From the NCBI GenBank assembly GCA_016987375.1, contig PJRA01000524.1:1450664-1474707 (forward strand): 24,044 bases of DNA, read 5' to 3'. Position 1 is the stretch's first letter, and each line of letters begins with the position of its first letter. A program made the position numbers and the translations under genes. This document shows positions 1-10,400 of this stretch, one piece after another. The DNA comes from Brachionus koreanus (lineage: Eukaryota; Rotifera; Eurotatoria; Ploima; Brachionidae). Under the pieces are notes generated by a model. It saw only the letters and a program-made list of their open reading frames with translations. It did no database searches and had not been told where the DNA came from.

Positions 1-111
1 TAAAACAAATAGGATAAAAAATGCTATAAATAGAATTGTTAAGACATTAAAACTCAATCCCACATTAAAACTCTTCTACTTAGTATGATAAAAACTCATT
101 CTAAAGGTTTG

Positions 112-420
112 TCTTATGATGGGTCATGAAATATTGCGTTCTTTAAAAGGTTGGAAATTTTTGATTCAAGCATCTTTATAATTCTAAAATTTAAAGTTAT
201 ATTTTATGTTAAAATAAACAAAATTGAATGCTTTTCATGAAATGAAAAATTTAAAAGAAAATTTTGAAATTTTGGCACTGTAACGTCAATATTGGAAAAA
301 AGAAGGGTTTTGTAAATGGAATGAATGATACAACAAAAGAATCGAAATAATCGCTGATAGATGGCTAAAGGCTAACTGTTATTTTATTTTCTTTTATAAA
401 TTAAAAAATTTAAAGAAAAA
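112..420 (+). repeat. Dispersed repeat, copy A (internally deleted)
   Basis: This segment shares several collinear blocks with a segment at 16828-17520, including CATCTTTATAATTCT and AATTGAATGCTTTTCA. It also shares a block with 9404-9800: ATTTTGAAATTTTGGCACTG at 261-280 here and at 9461-9480 there, followed in both by a TAACGTCA/TTACGTCA-type string and ATTATTGG/ATATTGG. The right end (CGAAATAATCGCTGATAG..GGCTAAC) matches the right end of the 16.8-kb copy, so this copy looks like an internally deleted member. No open frame or clear terminal inverted repeats are visible. A non-autonomous mobile element is the likely origin, but the class is not determined. Confidence 0.6.
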
Positions 421-1318
421 AAATTTTTTCACTAGCCTTAACATAACAATCTTGCACTCATAGTATTATAAGTCCATTTCTTGTAAGCTAAAATCTTAAT
501 AATATTAATATGAAATGATTACAAAAAATGATCTACCACTAATTGAAAACTGATCTATAAAATGTAATTGTTGCCTAGCAAAATATCAAATTCAATTCAG
601 AAATAATTGAAAAAAAAATTTAGGGGTTATTAATTTTGGGAATTCATAGAACAGATATTTAGTATCTTTCAAATATTCTAAAATTTTTATACCAAGGTAT
701 CATTTTTGATAAAAAAAATTTTATTAATATTTATTTTAATATATTTTTCTTTTGGTTAAATTATTTGCTTTATATTGTCAACAAAATAAATTTTTAAATA
801 ATTTCAGCAATAATAATATTTCCGTATGGTTCAACACTTTGCACATGTAGCCAAAGTATGCAAAATTATGTTTCATTGTTAAAAATAATTGAAAAAGTTT
901 ATTTCATTGTTTGTAAATTTTTTATTTTTAGAATTATCTTTTTTTTTCTATTTTTTCAAATATAAATAACAAACAAAAGACTATACTTTCTTAATTGAAA
1001 TCTAATTTTATTTTCGAAAATATTTCTTACTTTCAAAAAAAAGGAGATTAAAGCTCGATTTCTCAAAGCCAGTATTTTTTAACTTCAACTTTATTTTTAA
1101 GCATTTTTTTATAATTTTATTTTAAAATTCAAATTTAGGTAATGAATAAAATACCATTTTTGAAATTATCTAAATTTTATCATTTTATCAATTAGTTTTC
1201 TTTAAGATTAACATTTTGAGTTTTTTTCTCAAATTAAATTGACAAGTTTAAAAAAAGAAGAGGAGTAAATTAATGTTTTACATTATCACTAGGGTACTAG
1301 CTAAATTTTTAAGTAGTG

Positions 1319-1380
1319 TTGGGATTTGAACACAAGGATTCAATCATGTCTGGTAGAACTAGCCAGCTATTTCATTTTGC
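1319..1380 (-). repeat. Possible tRNA-derived (SINE-like) relic
   Basis: Read on the minus strand, the segment contains TGTTCAAATCC, which matches the RNA polymerase III B-box consensus GGTTCGANTCC at 9 of 11 positions. Roughly 40 nt upstream lies AGCTGGCTAGTTCTACCAG, reminiscent of a tRNA D-arm. No full cloverleaf can be folded: the acceptor stem is absent and the T-stem has a mismatch. It is therefore not called as a functional tRNA. Chance resemblance remains possible. Confidence 0.25.
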
Positions 1381-1691
1381 CGATAAGTTTCATTATTCTC
1401 ATTTTTAAATCCATTATCAAAAAAATTTCTAAAATTTAGATAGAAAGGTCATTATAACAAGTTAAAATAATTAATTCTTTAAAACACAATATCAAATTTT
1501 TAAACAATAATTTTTTTAAAACATGATATGTAGTAAATCTGCGTTCAAATTTAAAATTTTAAAGATAAAAATCATGAATATTGAAGAAAATTTCTATTAA
1601 ATTAAGCAAAATTAATTTAACACTCAAAACTCGGAGGAGTTTTTTCGACCCTTTGTATTTTCTTTTTCTTTTCATTTCTAAGACAATAAGA

Positions 1692-1748
1692 ATATTGTGC
1701 AACGAAATAAATTAATTTTAATATTTTTTGATTTTAGATTTTTGATTG
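1692..1748 (+). repeat. Repeat segment with an inverted copy at 12218-12275
   Basis: The sequence beginning ATATTGTGCAAC and ending in a GATTTTAGATTTTTGATTG-type tract matches the reverse complement of 12218-12275 over about 57 bp with few differences. The GCAAC core and the shared order of A/T blocks argue against mere low-complexity similarity. No coding capacity is seen. Just upstream, near 1633-1640, is a CTCGGAGGA string that is also echoed near 12131 (CCCGGAGGA), there in direct orientation. Confidence 0.45.
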
Positions 1749-4100
1749 AAAAAAAATTACCAAAAATGATTAAATATGTTTTATTTAAAACAATGAAAAG
1801 ATATAAAATAAAGCTCCAAAAAAATAACCTACCGAATTTTAAGTGTAAAATAAAGTGCTAATATTTCGCAATAACAAAAACAACCATAAAAAATCTAGAC
1901 CAATGTCCACAAAGTAAATTTTTTGTAAAGAAAAAGGGATTCAAATTACACATAAAAAAGCACTATATTTTAACTTGATTTTTAAACGTTTTATTGATAA
2001 AAATTATTGATTTGAGAAACAAATTTAATTGTACAATAATTATTATAATAACATGTAAAGTAAAAATTGTCCAAAATATCATAAATGGTTACAAATATAT
2101 AAATTATAGATAAGTTTTACATTAGAACAAGATAGAGACTAGCAAAATAGAAACTTTTTAAGTTTTTATTAATATTTTTCTTAGTCATATAATTTTATTA
2201 TTTTTTAAATCTAAATTTTTTTGATCACATATTTACTTGTCACTTAGACCCAAAACGAACCGATTGGCTTTGATCAAAAATTTCAAAAATTTTTGACATT
2301 TAGTATACTACGGATTAAATAACCAAATTATTTGCTTTTAAATCTAACAGTTAATTTAACCTTTTGACACAAATATATTTTAGTAACCTAGCTAAAAATT
2401 AAGCAAAATAAATGAAAACAAACATAAACTCTTTAGGTATACAATGATTAACCTTTTGGTTTGTAGATTATTTAGGGTAAATAAGCTTTTTTCAATTATC
2501 TATGAGCAAAATTGGGCTTTTTTTTTTATTTTTACTTATAATAAATTCTTAGTGAAAACAAGCAGATGAACAACACTATTTTTCAGATTCAGTTGATGAA
2601 TATTTTATTTCAATTGAGAAAAAAATTATTCGGTTTTTGTTTTTACCGATAGATAGAATTAAATAAGATATTTGAATATGTATTTTTAGTCTTAAGTACA
2701 AAGATTAGATTTCGATATGACCCAAATTTTTAAAATATCAAAATCTAAAGCCTAGCTTTCTTGCCAATATTTTCCCACTTTAAAATTTGTGAATAGCATT
2801 TAATCCAACTGGTTCAACTCGACAACCACAAATCTTAAAATTTTGGGTTATGAACGCTTAGGGTTCAAATTTTCATTTTGAGCATTCAAACCCACCACCC
2901 AGCTTTTGCTAGTTAAATAGAAAATTTATCACTAAGATAATGGTTTAGTTGAAAAAAAAATAAAAAATTTTTTTTCGCTTTGATTATTCGTTTGTTTGTT
3001 TTCAATTTGCTTATGATTTTATTTAGATAAGATATCTATATGTGTAATAATAAAAATCTAGACTGTTCTAGAGGTAGAAAGCATTTTTCTTTAATGCATA
3101 TTCGATTCTAATCGATTTAATTAATTCTATAGCAAGATTGTTATTCAGCACTTTTTCAATTAATATTAAATCTGATTTAATAAAACTAACTGATTAGAAA
3201 AACAATAAAAATCAATTTATTGAATTTAATTAATAAAATTTTTTGATTCATTTTTTAAGTTTGTTTAAATGCTCTACTTTAAATCAGCAAATATTTTCAT
3301 TTTGCCATTGACCTGATAAATAAATTTCACAGCTATTTTATTTTAAAAAAATAAATAAGCATATATTTTAATTATACTTATTTAATTTGTATTTAATTTT
3401 AGAAATTATGAGCTTTGAACAAGAACTCGATCGGATATAAATTAAGTAAACTTTTAAACTAAAAAGAAAATAATTTTTTTTGATCAATTTACCTAAATTG
3501 AATCGTTGGTTATTTTAAAAAAAATTTGAAAAATTTACCAAAAAAATAATTTTTTTTTCAAAAAACAAAACTAGAGCTAAGTATACGAGAATTCGTTGAT
3601 TTAATTTTTTTTTTCAAAAGCTTATAGTTTTGTTGTTATAGTTTCGTAGTTGTTGCTTTTTTGTTCTCTATTGTTATTTTGAAAGCGTGCAAATTTAACA
3701 GCAACAATTTTAAAATAATAAATGTAAGAATAATTTTAATATAAGATTAGGCAAAATTATTCGAAATTATTTTCACTAATTTATTTTATTTTCTCTCTTT
3801 GAAAATAAAATAAAAAAAAAAGAGAGAACAAAAAACTTGCTTGTTAATGTGTGCATTTTTCAACTTCTAAGCATATAAAATTAATTCTTTTTTTTTTCTA
3901 AATTTTGTTTAAATTTGGCGTTACCTTAGCTTTAGTATCGGTTTTTTTTCGAGCAAAAAAGAAAAAAACGCTCTCAGTCAGGTGATAATTATTCTCTATT
4001 TTTAGAAATATTGTACACTCGAGTCTTATCTCTAAACCTTAACAACTATTTAGAACTAGCATAATTTTGTGAGTAGGACAAAAAGTTTTCTAAAATAAAA

Positions 4101-5554
4101 ATGATAAGTGAAAATGATTCAAGACAAGGTAAATTATCAAAAATTATTTTTCTTAAAAATTTAAAGTTTCTTAAAAAAGTTTTGAATATACAGCTTATGA
4201 CCTAAACAACGCGGGTGCCGTGCCTCAGCAAAGCTCCCAGCAAAGCCAAAAAGCAGCGCAAAATTCCCAAGCGGCATCATCACAAGCGAGCTCGTCGCAG
4301 ACCAACCCGGCCACCTCAATCTCCAGCCAATATTTTAACCTGCAAAATTTTGCCAATCAACAAATGGACATAAACCAGTATTTGGAGAATCAAATGTCTC
4401 AGCTGACACAAATAATTTGCATTCTAAAGCAGATGCAAGTTAATCAAATAGAGCCGCTTAAAAGCTCGACCAGCCAGCATCAGAGTATTATTGATCAGCT
4501 GCAGAGCCATCAGAGCCAATTTCAGCAATTTATCAAACAACAGTCTCAATTAAACCAGCAGCACAGTCTCAAGCTTCAGCAACAGGAGCAACAATTGAGT
4601 CAATTGCAAAATTTGGTTCACCAGCTTCAAAATCAAGCCAACATGCAGCAGCAAAATATGAGCACGACTCCAGCTCAACCGCAATACGTGAGCCAGTCCC
4701 AAGCTCAGCCTCAAGTCACTCAAATACAGCAGCAAGCAACACAGGGTGTTCAAAATCCGCCTCAACAAAACCAGCAACAGCCGCCTTCGGCTTCAATTTC
4801 AGCTCCTCCTGTTCAAACGGTGCCATCTTCTCATCAAAATATTCAGCCGGCACAAAACCAGCCTCACTATGCCCATGTTGATCCTCATTTAGGCTTATCA
4901 ATGAGCCAAAATCCACTACAATACTTGAATCAAGCTCAACTAATGTCACTGCTTGCCAATCATGTACAACTAAATACTAAGCATATTCCAGTGCATCAAG
5001 GCAATCAACTAGTAAACAATTTAGTATATTCAGGTCCAGTTCATGACGACGGTGATAATTTACACATGAATTATACGAATTTTTCTCATTTGAATTCGCA
5101 ATCAATCGAAGCATTGGGGCAACTGATTCAGCAGCGATTGAGTTTAGGCTCTGGTCAGAATCAGTCTAGACCAATTCCCTCAAATTCACCAAATCAGCAA
5201 GATGCAATCATTAATGGCAATCTAAGTGAACAAACCTTGCAGCAACAAATCGAAAACGTGCTTACAGGTACCCAACCGGTGCAATCTAGACCCATTTCAC
5301 TTGCTTCCAATGTTTTAGTCCAAGCTTCTACTGGTCAATCAAATACAAGCTCATCGGCTCAAACAGCCAGCTCTCAAGCACAAATGATGACTCATACAAG
5401 TAATACACCCAGGATTTTGAATCTAACACCGCAGATTGTGTCCGATCAAGTGCTTATGTCCAACACGAATTCTGCAAATATGGCCACTGGTGCCTCAATG
5501 CAAAATCAAAATCAACAACAAAATACTATTTCAAATAACAATCAAAATCAATAG
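4101..5554 (+). CDS. Gln/Ser-rich coiled-coil protein, two exons
   Basis: The gene model is ATG at 4101, exon 1 4101-4128 (28 nt, phase 1), a 65-bp intron 4129-4193 (GTAAAT..ATACAG), and exon 2 4194-5554. It encodes about 462 residues. The first exon supplies MISENDSRQ and the split codon encodes Ala. The exon 2 frame stays open from the acceptor, so the GTG at 4220 is an internal Val codon and not a start. An in-frame TAG at 4074 bounds the start upstream. The protein is dominated by Gln, Ser and Asn, and no known domain is recognised. Residues of about 65-170 carry regularly spaced Leu/Ile among Gln (such as LQQQEQQLSQLQNLVHQLQ), predicting a coiled coil. The rest is low-complexity and probably disordered. 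GC content is well above that of the flanks. It could be a transcription cofactor or RNA-granule protein, but nothing in the sequence decides that. Confidence 0.8.
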
Positions 5555-6957
5555 AAATATTTAATCAATTAAAATTAGCTGATCAGTTGCGAAATAAGTT
5601 TTTTTTCTAATTAATCATTTGAGAAATATCGTAGATAATTTAAAAAAAAATAATTTTTTTGTGAAATTTTGCGGTTTGCTTACAAGCTTATTAGTAATTT
5701 TTTGTCATATTCGGTAATTGTTTATTTAAAAGATTTAACTGATTTTTTTTTGCATGAAATTTTTATCAGAAAATAAATTAAATCCACCAAAAAAAAATTT
5801 TTTTTTATATTTTCATTAGTAGAAACAACTCCGAGTTTAAATTCTGAAATTGTTGAAACACAAAAAAATGAATAGACTGAATCAATGAATAACTAGAATC
5901 ATTTGAAATGTGATTATATTTTGAAACATTCGATAGAAAATTTTTTTGTTTTAATTTTTTAAATAAATTTTTAAAGGATTTATTGGTTCGACAGAATTAA
6001 CAAACTGTTTTTCACAAACAAAATTAATTACTTTGATAAAAATAATTAAAATTAAAAAATGTTTTTTTTAGGAAACAATGAGACCCATTTTTAAATGAAA
6101 AAGACATTTTTTTTTATTTATATTTTATATTTTTAAGTTATGTATTATTTTATCTCTAATCATTATTCTTTTAAAATTAAAATTCAATACTATTTTTTTT
6201 TCTAAAAAAGATTTAAATTTTATATCATTATCTAAAATAGAGTAAAAAAAAACACAATATGAAATTCACATTAATTTTAGCCTACTCTTATCAAATAACG
6301 CCATTAATAAGTTTTATCTGAATTGAATTATAAATTTATAATAAAACTTTGTTATTTAGATTAAAAATAAAAAGTTGAAAAAAAGATGTCAAATTAATGT
6401 TTATAGCTAATTTTTGTTTATTCAATTTTTTCTAAGACAAATCGAAATTTTTTTTAGTATAATTTTTTCAACGGATTTGAATTTTTACAATTAAAAAATT
6501 AAATCTTTTTTTTTTAAATAAAGTATCAAGATAATTTTCTTATGTCAAAAAATAAAATTGTGGCTAAAAAAATATATTCAAAAAAATTTTAATTTTCATT
6601 GCTAAAACGGAAAAATTATTTCTAATTTTTTGTAATTTTTTTTTTTTAGTAAATTAATTTTCGTTCTCATTAATTTGCTTTTATAACGAGCTTCTTTCTA
6701 ATAACTTTTCATTTAAAAGACATTACTTAAATATAACTAAAATAAAGCAAATGCAATCAGTAAGCTAACAAACACTCTAAATATGATTTTTCTGTATAAG
6801 TAAATGAGTATTATTTTTCTTTTCAAAGGCGTTGATGAGATCAAAAATGATCTTAAAGCTCATTAAATTTAAAATATGTGGTCATCTTTTGACTATAATT
6901 ATAGTCAAAAGATTAATTTAAGTATCTTAAGATACATAAAAGAGTCTAGAGTAATGA
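5555..6957. other. Intergenic AT-rich region
   Basis: This holds the 3' flank of the Gln-rich gene, with an AATAAA-type motif in AAAATAAATTAA near 5771, followed by A/T runs. No coding exon is supported. Two perfect palindromes sit at its right end, next to a reverse-transcriptase remnant. Confidence 0.5.
6884..6935. repeat. 30-bp and 14-bp perfect palindromes
   Basis: Positions 6884-6913 are a perfect 30-bp palindrome without spacer; each half is ATCTTTTGACTATAA or its complement. Eight bases further on, 6922-6935 (GTATCTTAAGATAC) is a second perfect palindrome of 14 bp. They lie immediately beside the 3' side of the reverse-transcriptase remnant. No function is known to me. They may be a cruciform-prone scar, a mobile-element end, or a dimeric protein-binding site. 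Confidence 0.8.
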
Positions 6958-7195
6958 GTTCGTGAACAAACCCAAACGTGATGGTCAAATAAAATCCACT
7001 TCATTTTTCGATGTTAAAATCCAAAGATCAAGTAAGTGACCAACCTGAGTTATAATCTATGTCTTCCTGAAGTAATAAGTTGTCTTTAAAACTCTTAATT
7101 ATCGATAAAATTTTAGTATTATCGGCATATTTTTCACACTTATTAATTAAACGTATTGAAAGATCATTTATAAAAATTAAGAATAATAGGGGTCC
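6958..7195 (-). pseudogene. Non-LTR retrotransposon reverse-transcriptase remnant
   Basis: The minus-strand translation starts with GPLLFLIFINDL, the conserved palm-domain stretch of LINE-type reverse transcriptases. It continues through KYADNTKI, the position of the catalytic [FY]ADD box, where the second Asp is replaced by Asn. It then reads LLLQEDI and a W-x-L-x-FN-x-EK block typical of the region after the active site. Two in-frame stops interrupt the last block, and the KCK-like region continues in another frame. The usual QGSVLGP segment before GPLL is missing, so the fragment is 5' truncated. It is dead: short, stop-containing and lacking a catalytic Asp. The family is Jockey/CR1-like in style, but the clade cannot be assigned from about 80 residues. 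Confidence 0.8.
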
Positions 7196-7457
7196 CTAAA
7201 TTTATTTGTTTAATTTTTTTTCAAAATTAATTAATTCAAATTTTAAAATAAAATTTTATTTTTATTTAAAAAAATAATAATTGGATTTTTTTATGGAAAA
7301 AAAATTTAAGTTGAATTAATTCAATCGCTGTTTAAATTGTAAAATTGTTTTAGATTTGAGTTTAGAAAAGAAATACAAATAAACTAATTACAACATTGAT
7401 TTTTGAAAAGAAATATTTAAATCAATCACTGTCCAAAAAATAAATTTCACCACAAAA

Positions 7458-10400
7458 CTATTTCTTTTTTGATTTAGGCTTTGTTTTTGGTTTGTTTTTT
7501 GTGGAAGCATTACTTTTTGAATTAATATTTAAAATATTTTTCTTAGAACTATCCACTGAATCAGTCTTCTTGGAATCGAATGAATAAAAATTGTCCAAAT
7601 CTTCAAAATCAAGCTCATTGTTCATTGAATTAAGAGCTTCATCTTTTTTACTAGTATTTAAAAACTCGTAAACTAATTTTGCGCTTTTAGAATTTTCCAA
7701 TACATCAGACAATTCTTGTTCGGACATTAGACATAATGAAACCAAATCTTTGACTTTGGTGATAACTCTGAGCACATTTTTCGAGTTAATTCCAGGAATT
7801 TTGAGCAAAAGATCTCTTAGAACAGGATTGTATTTCAAATCTTCGTCTTCAATTACTTGGTCGGTTTTAATTGACATGGCTGTCTCAGTGTCTGGTTGAG
7901 GACAATTGGCCTTTAGCTCCTCGAATATTTCTGCCGTTTCACTCGGACTTGAGCACCAAAGAATTCTCAATTTTGGAAAATGTATTGTTAATAAGCTTAA
8001 CTTTGAGCTTGTATGCTGTGGGCTGATTTCACTGCTAGCCAATGCTTGGTAGCTCTTAGATAAATTTTTATTTGGAAAATTTAAATCTAGAAAAAAAATA
8101 TTTACATTTAATTGAAAAGGTTTTTTGGGGTCAAATTCAATGAGAAGAACCGGGATTTTGTACGAACGAGACATGGCGTTTACTTGGTTGTAAAGACGTC
8201 CATTGGCAAGTGATTCAATTAGATCATTAATACTTTTTCTTTCAACGCTAATATTAGGCGTAAGAACATAGTCGCCAACTTCAAGAGTACATGGTTCAAT
8301 ATGAAAGCCTCTTTTGTGCAAAATAGAAGGAAGCTCACAGCGAAATTCTCTCATATCCACAATAATCTTTGGAGTCTCAGATTCTTGAGGCATTGATGGC
8401 ATCCCGCCTTTTCTGCTATTAAATTGATCTATAATAGTTTCTTTTTCTTTATCAGTATCTTTGGGAATATCAAGTTTTCCATCTTGTTCTTCTGTCACAA
8501 TCATATTGGCTTTTTCTCTAATCAAAATTTCAAATGATTCCTTTTCGCTTCGAATTGAAGTTAAATAGCGTTGTTCCTCGCTCGAATTAGTGTACATCAT
8601 GAAGTAAACTCTCATAGGATTTTTGTATCTAAGACACTGTATTACTTCTATTTGCCTCACAAACCACAATTGACTGTCATAGAGAATTATATATTTTGGC
8701 ATTATATCATACAAAAGTCTTATTAGAGAAATTTTTTGCTTGGTTCCGCCTTCCAAGGCACTCAAAAATAAATTTGTATTTTTTCCAACAAAATTTGTAT
8801 CTGAATTTTGAACTGGTTGAGCTTCATCACACGATGAAGACTCATCGCTGGTCTCACTTGAACTTGAAGATTTGGATTCTTTTGATGTGGTGTTTTTGAC
8901 CATCTGTGTGAGAGTGACTGATTCTTTTTCTTTGTTCTTGCGGTCTAATTTTTTGACCATTTTTGATAGCTTTGAATCAACTTGTCTATTGTTTAGATCA
9001 GAAGCCCCTAATGGCTTTAAAATCATTTTGACTATGAACTCTTCTTCTTTTTCATCTGATTTTTGCTCATCAGTAACATCAAATTTATCAAATTGCTTTA
9101 TAGCTTTGGCAGATCCATTGCCGATTTTTCTTGTCAAACGGTTTTTACTTAAAAACTTTTTTTTTTCAAAAATAATATAATTAACAAAATTACAAAATTA
9201 CATGTTTTATTTGTGAACATGTTCGGTCATCATTAGCCACAATAAGAATATTAATTTCATCTTGATTGTTTTCTTCGCCACTGAATTCTTCTAGAATTTC
9301 TTTTAAAACTTTTAATTTTGGACTTTCTGATACTATTCTTGCCGCCATTTCTTTAGAATAAAATATATTGTTTAATGAGTGAGTCGGAAGACATAACTAT
9401 TAAATAACTCTTTATTTATTTGATTCTAAAAAATTTATAAAATTAAAACTTAAAATGAAAATTTTGAAATTTTGGCACTGTTACGTCATTATTGGCCTAT
9501 CATCAACAACAGTGACTCGTTAAATATTTCTATTTCTAGTGAAAGGTAAAGAGTGAGACTAGCCATTTTCGATCTGCATTTAAGAAAAATATCCTTCCTG
9601 AAGTTAGAAGAAAAATGGAAAAAATAAAAAGCTGAGAGACCGGAGTTCTTCTTCATCTAATAAAAAAGCCCACATCTTTGTTTTTCTGACCATCATCTCT
9701 TTCGCTCAATGGCTTATTTTCCTAGAAGAGGGCATTTTTAACGAACACCAAAGGTTTCGCAATTTTTTTGCTATTTCTGAAGATTAGCTATTGTTTATTT
9801 TTTGATAAATTATAAAAAAAAAACGAAACCGCTTTTTGTTTTCTAAAAATTGTTGATTTTTTTTTCAATTTTTACTTGAATTTTCATGAAAAATTTGAAT
9901 CTCAAAAATCCTTTGTTTCTGTTTTTTTTCGGCTTTTTTAAGTTAAATAAAATATTTTCAAAACACTACTGTTAATCAACATTTAAATTTTTTCTTTTTT
10001 TAAAGTTTTAATAGAAATATAAATATAATATTAATTAGAATATCATGCTTTGATTAAATACTTTCAATTTATTAATATGCGTCAAAAGATACCCTTAACA
10101 TAAAAAAATTAATTTAAATCGAATCAAACCTCTATTTTCTTTTGACCATTTGAATTTTTTCTTTTTATCTGGCTTAACATAATTCCTCATTTCAGTTCCA
10201 TAAACTCTTAGCTTTGCTTTAGTAAAAAGTTCATTAGCTGCATCCAAAAACATCCAGCCACTGCTCCGACCAATGTCTTTTTCATGAGATTTCAGACAGT
10301 TTAGCATTTTAAAAAATGTGATAGAATCATATTGTGTCAAATAGCTTAAAAAATGGAGTTTATTTTTTTAATTATTTTTTTATATTATTTTTAGTTTTTA

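Larger units (their letters stand above)
1..4100. other. Gene-free AT-rich intergenic region
   Basis: I see no protein-coding gene in this stretch. It consists of A/T runs with frequent stops in all six frames. It holds one copy of a dispersed repeat near 112-420, a possible tRNA-derived relic near 1319-1380, and a segment at 1692-1748 that recurs inverted near 12.2 kb. The last few hundred bases presumably include the promoter and 5' untranslated region of the Gln-rich gene starting at 4101. No clear TATA or initiator element could be picked out against the A/T background. Confidence 0.6.

Noticed and set aside
4550..4949. Two minus-strand open frames rich in Leu opposite the Gln-rich gene
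   Set aside because: They mirror CAG/CAA-rich codons on the plus strand, which read as Leu-rich frames on the other strand; they have no independent features.
8696..9180. Plus-strand open frames opposite XPF exon 7
   Set aside because: They are antisense shadows of a confidently identified exon.
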